From assembly GCF_025847235.1 (NCBI RefSeq), contig NZ_JAOZEW010000015.1, forward strand, positions 62,001-126,000: a DNA stretch of 64,000 nt, given 5' to 3'. The notes below the pieces were generated by a model. It made no database searches, was not told the origin of the DNA, and saw only the letters and a list, made by a program, of their open reading frames with translations. The DNA comes from Flavobacterium shii. GTDB taxonomy: Bacteria; Bacteroidota; Bacteroidia; Flavobacteriales; Flavobacteriaceae. Of this stretch, positions 27,962-37,295 are shown in pieces (position 1 is the first letter of the stretch; the number at the start of each line of letters is the position of its first letter). The translations under genes were made by a program, and so were the position numbers.

Positions 27962-27977
27962 TCCCGATGTATCGGGA
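27962..27977 (+). terminator. terminator after SRP RNA
   Basis: Short perfect stem TCCCGAT / ATCGGGA followed by nine T, 12 bases after the RNA. The T run immediately at the RNA 3' end (27950-27956) may itself act as a first termination site. Confidence 0.8.
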
Positions 27978-28121
27978 TTTTTTTTTAGAATTAATTTAAA
28001 AGTAGTCTTCCTTCGGGAGGATTTTTTTATTTTTGAACCTTTCATAAAGAGTTGGGTTTGGGTATTTGTAGTTTTACAAGATGTCAGAAACTTTAAACTT
28101 AAAAACCTTAAACTAAAAATA

Positions 28122-28925
28122 ATGAGCAAAGTAATTTTAATTACAGGCGGATCTTCTGGGATTGGAAAATCTATTGGAGAATTTTTGCATAACAAAGGAT
28201 TTGTGGTGTATGGAACTAGCAGAACTCCTGAGAAGGTTTTGAATTCTGTTTTTCCTTTAATCGCTTTGGATGTTCGTAATGTGGAGTCGATTAAGGCTGC
28301 TGTTGCAAAGATTATTAAAACTACGGGTCGTCTTGACGTTGTTGTCAATAATGCAGGAGTTGGAATTACTGGTCCTTTGGAAGAAATTCCGACAGAAGAA
28401 ATCAAGAATAATTTTGAAACTAATTTCTTTGGTCCAATTGAGGTTATGAAAGCTGTTTTGCCACAAATGCGTGAGCAAAAATTGGGTTTGATTATTAATA
28501 TTACTTCTATTGCTGGTTATATGGGATTGCCTTATCGTAGTGTGTATTCGGCTTCGAAAGGGGCGTTGGAGTTAATTACTGAAGCTTTGCGTATGGAGGT
28601 TAAGTCTTTTGGGATTAATATTACTAATGTTGCTCCTGGTGATTTTGCTACTAATATTGCTGCAGGACGTTATCATGCTCCTGTAATAAAGGGATCTGCT
28701 TACGAAGATGTATATGGCAGAACGCTAGAAACAATGGATGAGCATGTTGATGCGGGTGGGAATCCTAATGAAATGGCTGAGGCTATTTATAAAATCATGC
28801 AAACTAAAAATCCTAAAGGGCATTATAAAGTAGGGGTTTTTATGCAGAAATTTTCAATCGTTTTGAAACGTATTCTTCCGGATAAAGTTTATGAAAAGAT
28901 GTTAATGAACCATTATAAGTTGTAA
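28122..28925 (+). CDS. short-chain dehydrogenase/reductase
   Basis: 267 residues, starting at the ATG at 28122, because the Rossmann motif ILITGGSSGIGKSIG begins at residue 5; the frame stays open upstream through the SRP RNA, which is not coding. Classical SDR features are TGGSSGIG (cofactor loop), the NNAG motif (VVNNAGVG, about residue 80), the catalytic Ser in NITSIAGYMG, YSASKGAL (Tyr-x-x-x-Lys) and a PGDFATN stretch. SR at the second loop (GTSRTPEK) suggests NADP preference. The substrate is unknown. It is followed by 134 bases of non-coding DNA before the transaldolase gene. Confidence 0.88.
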   Translation: MSKVILITGGSSGIGKSIGEFLHNKGFVVYGTSRTPEKVLNSVFPLIALDVRNVESIKAAVAKIIKTTGRLDVVVNNAGVGITGPLEEIPTEEIKNNFETNFFGPIEVMKAVLPQMREQKLGLIINITSIAGYMGLPYRSVYSASKGALELITEALRMEVKSFGINITNVAPGDFATNIAAGRYHAPVIKGSAYEDVYGRTLETMDEHVDAGGNPNEMAEAIYKIMQTKNPKGHYKVGVFMQKFSIVLKRILPDKVYEKMLMNHYKL

Positions 28926-29059
28926 TTTTGCAGCGATTTTGCGTGAGGGGGTGAAGAGGAAATCCTTTTGTTTTTTCTTTAAAAAAATAAAAGATTGTAA
29001 CGAAAAACCCGACCCTTGTGGTCACGCCCCAATTAAGAACACAATTAAATATAATAAAT

Positions 29060-29716
29060 ATGAAATTTTTTATTGACACAGCTAATTTAGCTCAAATTAA
29101 AGAAGCACAAGCTTTAGGTGTTTTAGACGGAGTTACTACTAATCCATCATTGATGGCGAAAGAAGGAATTACTGGAAAAAACAATATTTTGAAACATTAC
29201 GTTGATATTTGTAATCTTGTTGAAGGTGATGTTAGTGCCGAAGTTAATGCTTTGGATTACGACGGAATGATCAAAGAAGGTGAGGAATTGGCTGAATTAC
29301 ACGAGCAAATCGTAGTTAAATTGCCAATGACGAAAGAAGGTGTTATGGCTGCGAAATATTTCTCGGATAAAGGAATTAAAACAAACGTAACTTTAGTATT
29401 TTCTGCTGGGCAAGCTTTATTGGCTGCAAAAGCTGGTGCTACTTATGTTTCTCCATTTATTGGTCGTTTGGATGATGTTTCTACAGATGGTTTGGCCCTT
29501 ATAGAAGAAATTAGATTGATTTATGATAACTATGGTTATGAAACTGAAATCTTGGCTGCTTCGGTACGTCACACTATGCATATTGTAAATTGTGCAAAAA
29601 TTGGTGCTGATGTTATGACTGGACCACTTTCGGCTATTTACGGTTTATTAAAGCACCCATTAACAGATATCGGATTGGCACAGTTTGTTGCTGATTTTGA
29701 AAAAGGAAATAAATAA
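29060..29716 (+). CDS. fsa: transaldolase / fructose-6-phosphate aldolase family enzyme
   Basis: 218 residues from the ATG at 29060 ([10 protein letters not shown]), the exact length of the small transaldolase subfamily (TalC/FSA). Key features: FIDTANL at the start, GVTTNPSL (22-29), and the Schiff-base Lys87 in VVKLPMT. Also visible are [30 protein letters not shown] and the C-terminal [15 protein letters not shown]. Members act either as true transaldolases of the pentose phosphate pathway or as fructose-6-phosphate aldolases; most Bacteroidota members are annotated as fructose-6-phosphate aldolase, but the two cannot be separated here. The upstream in-frame ATG at 29018 would add 14 atypical residues. 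Confidence 0.9.
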   Translation: MKFFIDTANLAQIKEAQALGVLDGVTTNPSLMAKEGITGKNNILKHYVDICNLVEGDVSAEVNALDYDGMIKEGEELAELHEQIVVKLPMTKEGVMAAKYFSDKGIKTNVTLVFSAGQALLAAKAGATYVSPFIGRLDDVSTDGLALIEEIRLIYDNYGYETEILAASVRHTMHIVNCAKIGADVMTGPLSAIYGLLKHPLTDIGLAQFVADFEKGNK

Positions 29717-29736
29717 TTATCCTTTAAATAAATTTT

Positions 29737-29769
29737 AAATCGCCATGTTTGTCATAAACATGGCGATTT
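29737..29769 (+). terminator. intrinsic terminator after the transaldolase gene
   Basis: Perfect 14-bp stem AAATCGCCATGTTT / AAACATGGCGATTT with a five-base loop and a T run. Confidence 0.9.
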
Positions 29770-29808
29770 TTTTATATTTTTATGTGTCTCAAAATTAACA
29801 ACCTACAT

Positions 29809-30303
29809 ATGAAAAAACTAATAATTGCATTTGTATTTACAATAGTTGGGTTATCGGTTCATGCACAGGCAAAAATTATAAAAGGAATTAATGAAGCTGG
29901 TGATGTGGCTACATTTGAGTTGGATTGTTCGAAAAGTTTTCAAGTTCTTGATAAAGGATTGCGATATACGATTGTACGGCACGAGTTTAAAGGCGACGAA
30001 ATGAAAAATAGTTACCGTATTATGCTGGTAATGGATGGGTTTTATACGACAACATTAAACAGTGTAAGGACTATCTCGGCTGTACTGGCAGATGGGAGTG
30101 TTCTTAAAACGGAGAAAATTATTGAAGATGATGGTTATTTTGATGGAGCATGTACGTTGAAGCTAAAAGAGCCTAAAAAGCTTTTGGATCTGGATATTAA
30201 GCAAGTTATAGTACATGCTAATAAAGATGTTATTTATACTATTCCTGAAAAAAATAAGATTGTTTTTAAAAAGAATTTAGAGAATGTTCTTAATGCTAAA
30301 TAG
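29809..30303 (+). CDS. small secreted protein of unknown function
   Basis: 164 residues from the ATG at 29809, giving a clean signal peptide MKKLIIAFVFTIVGLSVHAQ; the upstream in-frame ATG at 29782 would add nine polar residues before it. The mature part is basic and rich in beta strands (FELDCSKSFQVLD, YRIMLVMDGFYTT), with a conserved-looking pair of cysteines (DCSK and GACTLKL) that could form a disulphide in the periplasm. I do not recognise the family. It is monocistronic, bracketed by terminators. Confidence 0.6.
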   Translation: MKKLIIAFVFTIVGLSVHAQAKIIKGINEAGDVATFELDCSKSFQVLDKGLRYTIVRHEFKGDEMKNSYRIMLVMDGFYTTTLNSVRTISAVLADGSVLKTEKIIEDDGYFDGACTLKLKEPKKLLDLDIKQVIVHANKDVIYTIPEKNKIVFKKNLENVLNAK

Positions 30304-30418
30304 TTATCATTTCTTTTAAATTGGTGGTATGTAAGTTAACCACAAAGGGCGCAAATCTTTGCACTCTTAAAGGTTAAATCTAATCCTTAATTGCTATTTA
30401 GGAAGTTGTGAAACATAA

Positions 30419-30446
30419 AAAAGTCCCATTGCAAAATGGGACTTTT
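30419..30446. terminator. bidirectional terminator
   Basis: Stem AAAAGTCCCATT / AATGGGACTTTT with a GCAA tetraloop, between the secreted-protein gene and the convergent MFS gene. Confidence 0.87.
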
Positions 30447-30466
30447 TCTATTTAAATTGATAGTTA

Positions 30467-31936
30467 TTAGTGACCTCCGCCTTCGCTTTGGATATGGCTA
30501 ATTCCTTGTCTTTTTAGTATTTTAGGGCAATAGTAACCATAGAATCCTAAATATGCGAAACCAAGTAGTGGAACGATATATGAAAAGTGTGTCCAAGTGA
30601 TTCCAAATATTCCTCCTGGACTAGTAAGGTCAATATCACAGATGCTTCCTTGAATTAATGGGATAACTCCTCCTCCAAGAATCATCATGATTAAGAATGA
30701 AGATGCTTTTCCTGTGTTTTTACCTAAACCTGCAATAGCTAAATCGAAGATCGATGGCCACATGATAGATAAGAATAAACCTCCAGAGATAAAGAAGAAT
30801 TTAGCAATTGATGGATCTGGCCAAGCTAGTCCGGCAACCATCATTAATAAACCTGATATTCCGAAAAGCATTAAAGTTTTTCCTGCGTTTTTACCTCCTA
30901 CAAAACTTACTGCTATAAATAATAAGATCCAAATGGGGTAAATATAGAATGCAGAAACATCATGAGCAGCAAAAATGTTAGCTCCGATAATTACTCCAAA
31001 CGCTACAGCCGGAACAATGAATTTTAATGCCGTATTTACTAAGTTTGAGGTGTTAAAAACGTTTACTCCACCATTCCAACGGCCAATCATTAAACTTCCC
31101 CAATAAAGGGCGATAAATGGAGCGATAGCATCTTCTAAAACGCTACCAAACTCGGCGGTATGTAATAAGGCAGGTAAATTACTGATAATTGTAACCTCGG
31201 TTCCTACATAGATAAAGATTCCTAACATTCCCAGGTATAACTGTGGGTAGTCTAAAATGTTGAATTTTTCGTGCGCTACTTTAACTACTTCTTCATTTTC
31301 TTTTGCAGGATCTTCAATTTTAGAGAAGTTCATGAAAATAGCTACTATAATAAAAGCTAGTCCTAAGATTATGAAAGGCAATTTAATATCTTCTAATGAA
31401 AGTGCAGTTTTTTTATTGTCTCCCATTCCGAACAAAGCAATTCCTAGTAGAATAGCTCCAATTGTTGTTCCGAAAGAGTTGATACCTCCTGCTAATGTTA
31501 AACGGTGAGCCCCTGTTTGTGGACTTCCCATTTTAATAGCTAATGGATTAGCTACAATTTGTTGAATTGAAAAACCTAAACCTACGGTAAATAATGCTGT
31601 TAAAAAGAAAGGGAAGCTTTCCATTGTTGCAGCAGGAATAAATAAAAACGAACCAAAAGCTGAAAGAAGTAAACCGGCAGAAAGTGTTTTTTTATATCCA
31701 AATTTTTGTAGTACATCCATTTTTAATGATACTAGGAAGAAAATCATAGATCCCACAAAGTAAGCAGCATAAAATGCCCAAGCTACTAGTTGTGATTGTA
31801 CTTGGGATAAAGTAAATACTTTTTTGAATACTGGAATTAGGATATCATTGGCAGATCCAACAAAGCCCCAAAAGAAGAAGACTATTATCAAAGAGATAAA
31901 CTGTCCCCACTTGGTTTGAACATTTTCTGAACTCAT
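30467..31936 (-). CDS. sugar MFS transporter of the chitin locus (FucP/NagP-like)
   Basis: 489 residues, about twelve transmembrane helices, in the sugar:proton symporter branch that includes FucP and NagP. Conserved stretches are the N-terminal FFFWGFVGSANDIL, the GFGKK-type loop after TM2 and GLGFSIQQIVANPLAIKMG. The gene is the outer end of the chitin utilisation locus; the equivalent gene in F. johnsoniae has the same place next to the two-component pair. The likely role is carrying GlcNAc or small chito-oligomers across the inner membrane. It is transcribed in the same direction as the regulator genes, 177 bases downstream of them, so it may have its own promoter in that gap. The C-terminus is His/Gly-rich. 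Confidence 0.85.
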   Translation of the reverse strand: MSSENVQTKWGQFISLIIVFFFWGFVGSANDILIPVFKKVFTLSQVQSQLVAWAFYAAYFVGSMIFFLVSLKMDVLQKFGYKKTLSAGLLLSAFGSFLFIPAATMESFPFFLTALFTVGLGFSIQQIVANPLAIKMGSPQTGAHRLTLAGGINSFGTTIGAILLGIALFGMGDNKKTALSLEDIKLPFIILGLAFIIVAIFMNFSKIEDPAKENEEVVKVAHEKFNILDYPQLYLGMLGIFIYVGTEVTIISNLPALLHTAEFGSVLEDAIAPFIALYWGSLMIGRWNGGVNVFNTSNLVNTALKFIVPAVAFGVIIGANIFAAHDVSAFYIYPIWILLFIAVSFVGGKNAGKTLMLFGISGLLMMVAGLAWPDPSIAKFFFISGGLFLSIMWPSIFDLAIAGLGKNTGKASSFLIMMILGGGVIPLIQGSICDIDLTSPGGIFGITWTHFSYIVPLLGFAYLGFYGYYCPKILKRQGISHIQSEGGGH

Positions 31937-32113
31937 AATGCGATAAGGTTAATTTTTTAGTTTTAATTTGTTTTTTGACGAGCGTAAATATATTTGTTAA
32001 CTCGTTTAAAAAAAAATAAAACCGAACAAATAATGTTAAATTTAAACGAACAGCATTATTTATTCAACAAAGTGTTATTTTTTGTCGGTGCAAAAGAGAT
32101 GATTGTGAGGAGG

Positions 32114-32815
32114 TTATTCAAGGATTTTGCTCTTTACTTCTTTGCTATAATTCCTACCTATTGGTAAAGTATAAGATTGAATTTGTATGCGATTTCCTTC
32201 AATAGATTTGACTTTGTTAACTGCAATTAGGTATGATTTGTGAATACGCATAAATCTATCTACGGGTAACTCGTCTGATAATGCAGTTAATGACTTATGG
32301 GTAATATAAGTTTTGTCTAGGGTTATTACCTTGATATATTCTTTCATCCCTTCTACAAAAAGAATTTCATCGATATTTATCTTGATCATTTTTTTATCTA
32401 CTTTGATAAAAAGATGCGGTTCGGCACGATGATTTTCGACTTTGATATTATTTTTTAAATTGTATTCGGTGGTAATTTTATTGATACATTTTATGAATCT
32501 GGGAAGCGGAATAGGTTTTACTAAATAATCCAAAACTTCTAGATCATAACTTTCGGCTGCAAATTCCCTGAAAGCTGTTGTTATAATGACTTTTGTTTTG
32601 TTTTCGATTAAGCTAATTAGTTCAAAACCAGTCATCATCGGCATGTTTATATCCAGGAATACGGCATCGACAGTATTGTTGTTTATGAAATCCAATGCTT
32701 CTAGTGCGTTAACAAACGTACCCGTGATTTCAAAATCAGGGAAGTTTGTAAAGTAGTTTTGTAAAACTTTGATTGCTAATGGTTCATCATCAATCAATAC
32801 GCATTTAATCTTCAT
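32114..32815 (-). CDS. LytTR-family response regulator
   Basis: 233 residues: a receiver domain (about 1-120) with acidic DDE at 9-11, phosphoacceptor Asp in FLDINMP and the Lys in YLVKP, then a LytTR DNA-binding domain (about 135-233) with FVEGMKEYIKV, the MRIHKSYLIAVNKV block and the C-terminal IGRNY. LytTR regulators bind short direct repeats in promoters. The start overlaps the end of the kinase gene by 11 bases, implying translational coupling. Position and orientation, divergent from the first susC, point to control of the chitin genes by chitin breakdown products; this is inferred from context and from the F. johnsoniae locus. Confidence 0.9.
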   Translation of the reverse strand: MKIKCVLIDDEPLAIKVLQNYFTNFPDFEITGTFVNALEALDFINNNTVDAVFLDINMPMMTGFELISLIENKTKVIITTAFREFAAESYDLEVLDYLVKPIPLPRFIKCINKITTEYNLKNNIKVENHRAEPHLFIKVDKKMIKINIDEILFVEGMKEYIKVITLDKTYITHKSLTALSDELPVDRFMRIHKSYLIAVNKVKSIEGNRIQIQSYTLPIGRNYSKEVKSKILE

Positions 32816-33839
32816 TCTTAATAGGTATTTGCAAGCGAATTATGTAGTAGTTGAATTTGGTTTTGTAATCTAAATTATAATTATTTTTATAGATTAGTCT
32901 TAATCTTTTTTGAGTATTGGCTAAGCCGATTCCCTTTTTTACTGTAAGATTTTGTGAATGTACAAAATTATTTAATACTTCAAAATCGAGGGTTTTGTTA
33001 TCTATAATTTTGCAATTTACTTTTATTTTTAAATTGGCATTATTTGCGCCTCCATGTTTGAATGCGTTTTCGATTAAAGAAATGAATATTAAGGGAGGAA
33101 CTTCGACATCATCAATATCTGATTCCAGATTTATACTAACTTCTACATTTTGGAATCGGAGTTTTTCTATTTCAATATAATTTTGAATATATTCTATTTC
33201 CTGAATTAGTTTCACAAACTTAGTTCCTTTTATATCATATAGTACATATTCCATTAATTTGGAAAGTTTGATAATTACATCCGGAACTTTGTTCGATGAT
33301 TCTAATGATAATGCGTAGAGGTTATTTAAAGTATTAAAGAAAAAATGTGGCTGTATTTGATTTTCAAGATATTTTAATTTAATCTTAAATTGATTTTCTC
33401 TCAATGATCGGTTTCGTTCTCTTTCCTTTAACCATGTGAGTGTTAAATACACTGATGATGCCATCGCCAAAACATATAACTCTCCAATACATACAGCAAC
33501 GATATGGTTTATTTCAAATGGTTTGTATTCACGGTTTGCTTCTGGCCAGATATTTTCGGATATTATATAATAGGTAAGTGCCGTTTTTACTAAATAGATG
33601 AAAAATAAACTTAGTATTAAAGAAAACGTGTATTTGATGTATTTTGATTTTAATACATAACGAGGTACCAAAACAAATAGGTTGAAATATACTAAAGGTA
33701 TATGTAATGAAAATTCAATAAGATTTGATTTGAACGAATATTGGTAGTTATTAAAGTAAGCTCCCCATCTTAAAAAGTTTAACATAAAATAAACAGCCCA
33801 GAACCAAAGATGGTTTTGGAGTTTAATGTCAAATTTCAT
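32805..33839 (-). CDS. LytS-like sensor histidine kinase
   Basis: 344 residues from the ATG at 33839 (an upstream TTG at 33857 would add six). The N-terminal ~140 residues form four hydrophobic helices with only short loops. They are followed by a linker and the His_kinase (PF06580-type) domain with QIQPHFFFNTLNNLYALS. The HATPase has the N box ENAFKHGG and glycine motif GIGLANTQKRLR. There is no sizeable periplasmic sensing domain, so the signal must be seen within the membrane or through a partner such as the MFS transporter or a SusC plug. It lies upstream of its response regulator with an 11-base overlap. Confidence 0.88.
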   Translation of the reverse strand: MKFDIKLQNHLWFWAVYFMLNFLRWGAYFNNYQYSFKSNLIEFSLHIPLVYFNLFVLVPRYVLKSKYIKYTFSLILSLFFIYLVKTALTYYIISENIWPEANREYKPFEINHIVAVCIGELYVLAMASSVYLTLTWLKERERNRSLRENQFKIKLKYLENQIQPHFFFNTLNNLYALSLESSNKVPDVIIKLSKLMEYVLYDIKGTKFVKLIQEIEYIQNYIEIEKLRFQNVEVSINLESDIDDVEVPPLIFISLIENAFKHGGANNANLKIKVNCKIIDNKTLDFEVLNNFVHSQNLTVKKGIGLANTQKRLRLIYKNNYNLDYKTKFNYYIIRLQIPIKNED

Positions 33840-33904
33840 TCTGCGTATTCTATTCAATTTTAGTAAGTATTAAAAGACTAATAATTTTTTTGCAACTTTA
33901 AACA

Positions 33905-34112
33905 ATTAGTTAGTAAAAACAACTATTTTTTGAATAAAATTTCAAAAAAAATATAAAATACTTCATAATTTCTAAGTGAAAACGTTTTCGTGTAGCGTAT
34001 TATTGATTATTTTATGTCGTTGGTTTATAGATTGTTGCTGTTTGTATAAAATATTTTTTTTAACAATTTTTTAAGAATAGTTTTATCCCATAACTAACAA
34101 AAATATATAAAC
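33905..34112 (+). promoter_or_regulatory. duplicated susC leader, copy 1, with operator-like palindrome
   Basis: The ~200 bases before susC-I are clearly related to those before susC-II (39085-39303). The strongest shared blocks are AAGTGAAAACGTTTTCGT, CGTATTATTGATTATTTT, GTCGTT, AACAAT, TTAAGAATA and CCATAACTAACAAAAATA. The perfect palindrome GAAAACGTTTTC lies at 33978-33989. Conservation of long non-coding blocks in two otherwise diverged duplicates suggests functional promoter and operator sequences. I cannot place an unambiguous TAnnTTTG element. Confidence 0.7.
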
Positions 34113-37100
34113 ATGAAAAAAATTTTCTTAATCTTTATGATTGTTTTTACGGCGCAAGTTTCGCTTGCTCAAGTAAAAAGTATCAAAGGTGTGATTACAG
34201 ATTCTGATGGATTGCCGTTGCCAGGGGCTACCGTTGCAGTTCAAGGAGGACAAAAAGGTACAGTTACCGATTTTGACGGTGTGTTCTCTATTGAGGCTCA
34301 AAAAGGTCAAACATTAGTTTTTACCTATGTAGGTTTGGAAACACAAAACTTAGTTGTAGGAGATGCTACTACAGTTAACGTAAAGTTAAAGAATGCTGCT
34401 TCAAATGCATTGAATGAAGTTGTTGTGACTTCATTAGGTATCAAGAAATCTAAAAAGTCTTTGACCTATGCAGCCCAAGAAGTTAAAGGGGAAGAAATGA
34501 CTCGCGTAAAAGATGTGAATCTTATTAATAGTTTATCTGGAAAAGTTGCAGGTCTTGTTGTTGGTAGAAGTGCTTCCGGTACAGGAGGTTCTGTGAAAGT
34601 AACAATTCGTGGTAACTCATCAATTTCAAACAACCAACCATTGTATGTTGTTGATGGTATTCCTTTATTAAATTCTTCTACTGCTCAGGGAAATGATGTC
34701 TTTGGAGATAAAGCTGGAGGTAATAGAGATGGTGGTGATGCTGTATCTATGATGAATCCTGAGGATATCGAATCTATGACAGTGTTAAAAGGAGCTTCTG
34801 CGGCTGCTTTATATGGTAGTCAGGGAGCGAACGGAGTTATTCTTGTAACTACAAAAAGAGGTAAAGTTGGAACTGTATCTGCAAACTATACTTCAAGTCT
34901 TTTTGTAGATAATGTAATATCATTACCTAAATTTCAAACTTCTTATGCTGCAAAAGCAGGAAGTGAAAAAACTTGGGGAGATGCAAAAGATTCTCCTAAT
35001 CACGTACCTGGTTTTTTTAATACGGGTATGACTTTTATTAATTCAGTTGGAATCAATAGCGGAAGTGAAAAAACGACTACTAGTCTTACTTATGCTAATA
35101 CTAATGTTGCAGGGGTTATGCCAACAAATGAATTGAAGAAAAATAATATCGGTATTCGTCAAAGTGTAAAAATGTTTAATGATAAAGTGACCGTAGATGC
35201 AGCTTTTTCTTTTGCGGATCAAAAAATTAAAAATAAACCAACAAATGCATTATATTATAATCCTTTAACTGGTGTGTATTTGTTTCCAAGAGGGAATGAT
35301 TTCAATGATTATAAAAATAATTATGAGGTATTTGATCCTATTAGAAATTTAAATACTCAAAGATGGACTAACAAAACTAGTGACATTATTCAGAATCCAT
35401 ATTGGATTCAAAATAGAAATGTATCTACTGATGTGAATCAATCTTTTATAGGTTCTATTGCGTTAAATTACAAAGCGAATGATTGGTTAAGTTTTAAAGC
35501 AAGAGGTGGTTATAATAAGATGTACAATAAATATGAGAAAAAAGCTTATGCAGGTACAGATTTAACTTTGGCAGCGAGCACTGGTAGATATATTTATTCT
35601 CTTAGTGAAAGTTCTCAATTGTATGGAGATTTTATAGGTACAGTTAATACAAAAATAAATAGTGACTTTAGTTTTAATGCTATTTTAGGGGCGAGTATCA
35701 CTAAATCTACTGTTAATGATGCAGTAACTAATGATTCGGGAGTTAAAGGATTGGTTAATGCGAACTGGTTTAACCTTAATAATTTTGTTTCGGCTTCGGG
35801 GAATAGTCAAACTATTGGGGCAGAAAAAGAAGTACAGTCTGTATTTGGTAGTGCAACTTTTGGTTATAAGGATATGCTTTTCTTAGATATTACAGGAAGA
35901 AATGACTGGTCATCAACATTGGTTAATACAGAAAATTTAGGATTCTTTTACCCATCTGTAGGTCTTACTGCTATTGTAAGTCAGATGGTTAAATTGCCAG
36001 AAGCTATAAGCTACGGAAAAGTTAGAGCATCTTTTGCTCAGGTAGGTAATGATATTACTCCTTTTTTAACTACACCAAAAAATACGCTCTCTCTAGGAAG
36101 TGTATTTAGTCCAATAACAGGACCAAGACCAGGAAGTTCTTTGAAACCAGAGAAACAAAATTCATTTGAAATTGGAACAGAGTGGAGATTTGTAAATAAT
36201 AGATTTGGAATTGACTTTACGTATTATCAAAATGAAACAAAAAATCAATTGGTTACTATACCAGCTCCTTTAACGAATCCTTTTGGATATACTAATTATG
36301 CTTTTAATGCTGGTAGTATCGAAAATAAAGGTTTTGAGATTACACTATCTGCAAAAGCAATAGTTACCGATAAATTTTCTTGGGATGTAGCTGTTAATTA
36401 TGCATCAAATAAAAATTTAGTAAAATCCTTAGGTGACGAATTTAAAGATAGTGGAGTTCTTTTAACAAATGGGGATCCAAATAGCTATAGATATCGTTTG
36501 GTTGAAGGAAAACCATTTGGTATAATTGAAGGAAAAAATATTGTGAGAAATGATCAGGGACAAATTGTACTTGATGATGCTGGTAAAATTCAAAAAACAG
36601 ATTGGCAAGAAATGGGAACTTCAAATCCTGATTTTATGTTAGGATTTTCTAACACATTTAAATACGAGAAGTTTTTCTTGAATATACTTATTGATGGAAG
36701 ATTTGGAGGAAATGTAATGAGTTTAACCGAAGCAATGTTAGATAATTATGGTGTTTCTCAAAAAACAGGAGAACAAAGACAAGCTGGAGGAGTTGCAATA
36801 AATGCCGTAAATGATGATGGTTCTAAATTTCAGGGATTATATAATACCGAAAAGTATTATGAAGTAGTAGGAGATAGAAGTGGAGCTACTGGAGAGTATA
36901 TGTATAAAGCTACAAATGTAAGATTAGGAGAGCTTTCATTAGGGTATACTTTTGACTTTAGTAAAGAAACTATTTTTAAAACTGTAAATCTTTCTCTTGT
37001 CGGGAAAAACTTATTTTTCTTTTACAAAGATGCACCATTTGATCCAAACGTAACATTGAGTACCGGTGAGGGATTGCAAGGTATTGATATATTTGGTGTT

Positions 37101-37145
37101 CCATCGACAAGAAGTATAGGTGTGAACTTGAATTTAACATTCTAG
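34113..37145 (+). CDS. SusC/RagA-family TonB-dependent transporter, chitin locus copy I
   Basis: 1010 residues. A signal peptide ([20 protein letters not shown]) is followed by a carboxypeptidase-regulatory-like beta domain (about 24-100, with [16 protein letters not shown]). The TonB plug comes next (about 110-225, with the TonB-box-like [13 protein letters not shown] and SIRGNSS-type VTIRGNSSI), then a 22-strand barrel ending in Phe. SusC proteins import oligosaccharides through the outer membrane, powered by TonB, and pair with the SusD lipoprotein encoded next. The match to copy II (39304) is near-identical over the N-terminal ~110 residues and much looser in the barrel. The gap to susD-I is 150 bases, longer than in the second pair. 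Confidence 0.95.
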   Translation: MKKIFLIFMIVFTAQVSLAQVKSIKGVITDSDGLPLPGATVAVQGGQKGTVTDFDGVFSIEAQKGQTLVFTYVGLETQNLVVGDATTVNVKLKNAASNALNEVVVTSLGIKKSKKSLTYAAQEVKGEEMTRVKDVNLINSLSGKVAGLVVGRSASGTGGSVKVTIRGNSSISNNQPLYVVDGIPLLNSSTAQGNDVFGDKAGGNRDGGDAVSMMNPEDIESMTVLKGASAAALYGSQGANGVILVTTKRGKVGTVSANYTSSLFVDNVISLPKFQTSYAAKAGSEKTWGDAKDSPNHVPGFFNTGMTFINSVGINSGSEKTTTSLTYANTNVAGVMPTNELKKNNIGIRQSVKMFNDKVTVDAAFSFADQKIKNKPTNALYYNPLTGVYLFPRGNDFNDYKNNYEVFDPIRNLNTQRWTNKTSDIIQNPYWIQNRNVSTDVNQSFIGSIALNYKANDWLSFKARGGYNKMYNKYEKKAYAGTDLTLAASTGRYIYSLSESSQLYGDFIGTVNTKINSDFSFNAILGASITKSTVNDAVTNDSGVKGLVNANWFNLNNFVSASGNSQTIGAEKEVQSVFGSATFGYKDMLFLDITGRNDWSSTLVNTENLGFFYPSVGLTAIVSQMVKLPEAISYGKVRASFAQVGNDITPFLTTPKNTLSLGSVFSPITGPRPGSSLKPEKQNSFEIGTEWRFVNNRFGIDFTYYQNETKNQLVTIPAPLTNPFGYTNYAFNAGSIENKGFEITLSAKAIVTDKFSWDVAVNYASNKNLVKSLGDEFKDSGVLLTNGDPNSYRYRLVEGKPFGIIEGKNIVRNDQGQIVLDDAGKIQKTDWQEMGTSNPDFMLGFSNTFKYEKFFLNILIDGRFGGNVMSLTEAMLDNYGVSQKTGEQRQAGGVAINAVNDDGSKFQGLYNTEKYYEVVGDRSGATGEYMYKATNVRLGELSLGYTFDFSKETIFKTVNLSLVGKNLFFFYKDAPFDPNVTLSTGEGLQGIDIFGVPSTRSIGVNLNLTF

Positions 37146-37295
37146 TAGTGTTTTCTTACAAAGGATAAAACCTTTTGTTTTATGATGTTTTAATTGTTTT
37201 TTAGCTTCAATGATTTAAAAGCGAAACTTAATTAACAATAATATATTGAATCATAAATCATTAAAAATAATTTAATTAACAATAAAAATTTACAA

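Noticed and set aside
27918..28121. N-terminal extension of the SDR protein
   Set aside because: The extension would be encoded by the SRP RNA 3' half and its terminator; the Rossmann motif starts right after the ATG at 28122.
27806..28405. 200-codon minus-strand open frame across the SRP RNA and the SDR gene
   Set aside because: It lies opposite a structured RNA with its own promoter and a clear SDR gene; the translation shows low-complexity Thr/Ser/Lys-rich sequence with no recognisable domain.
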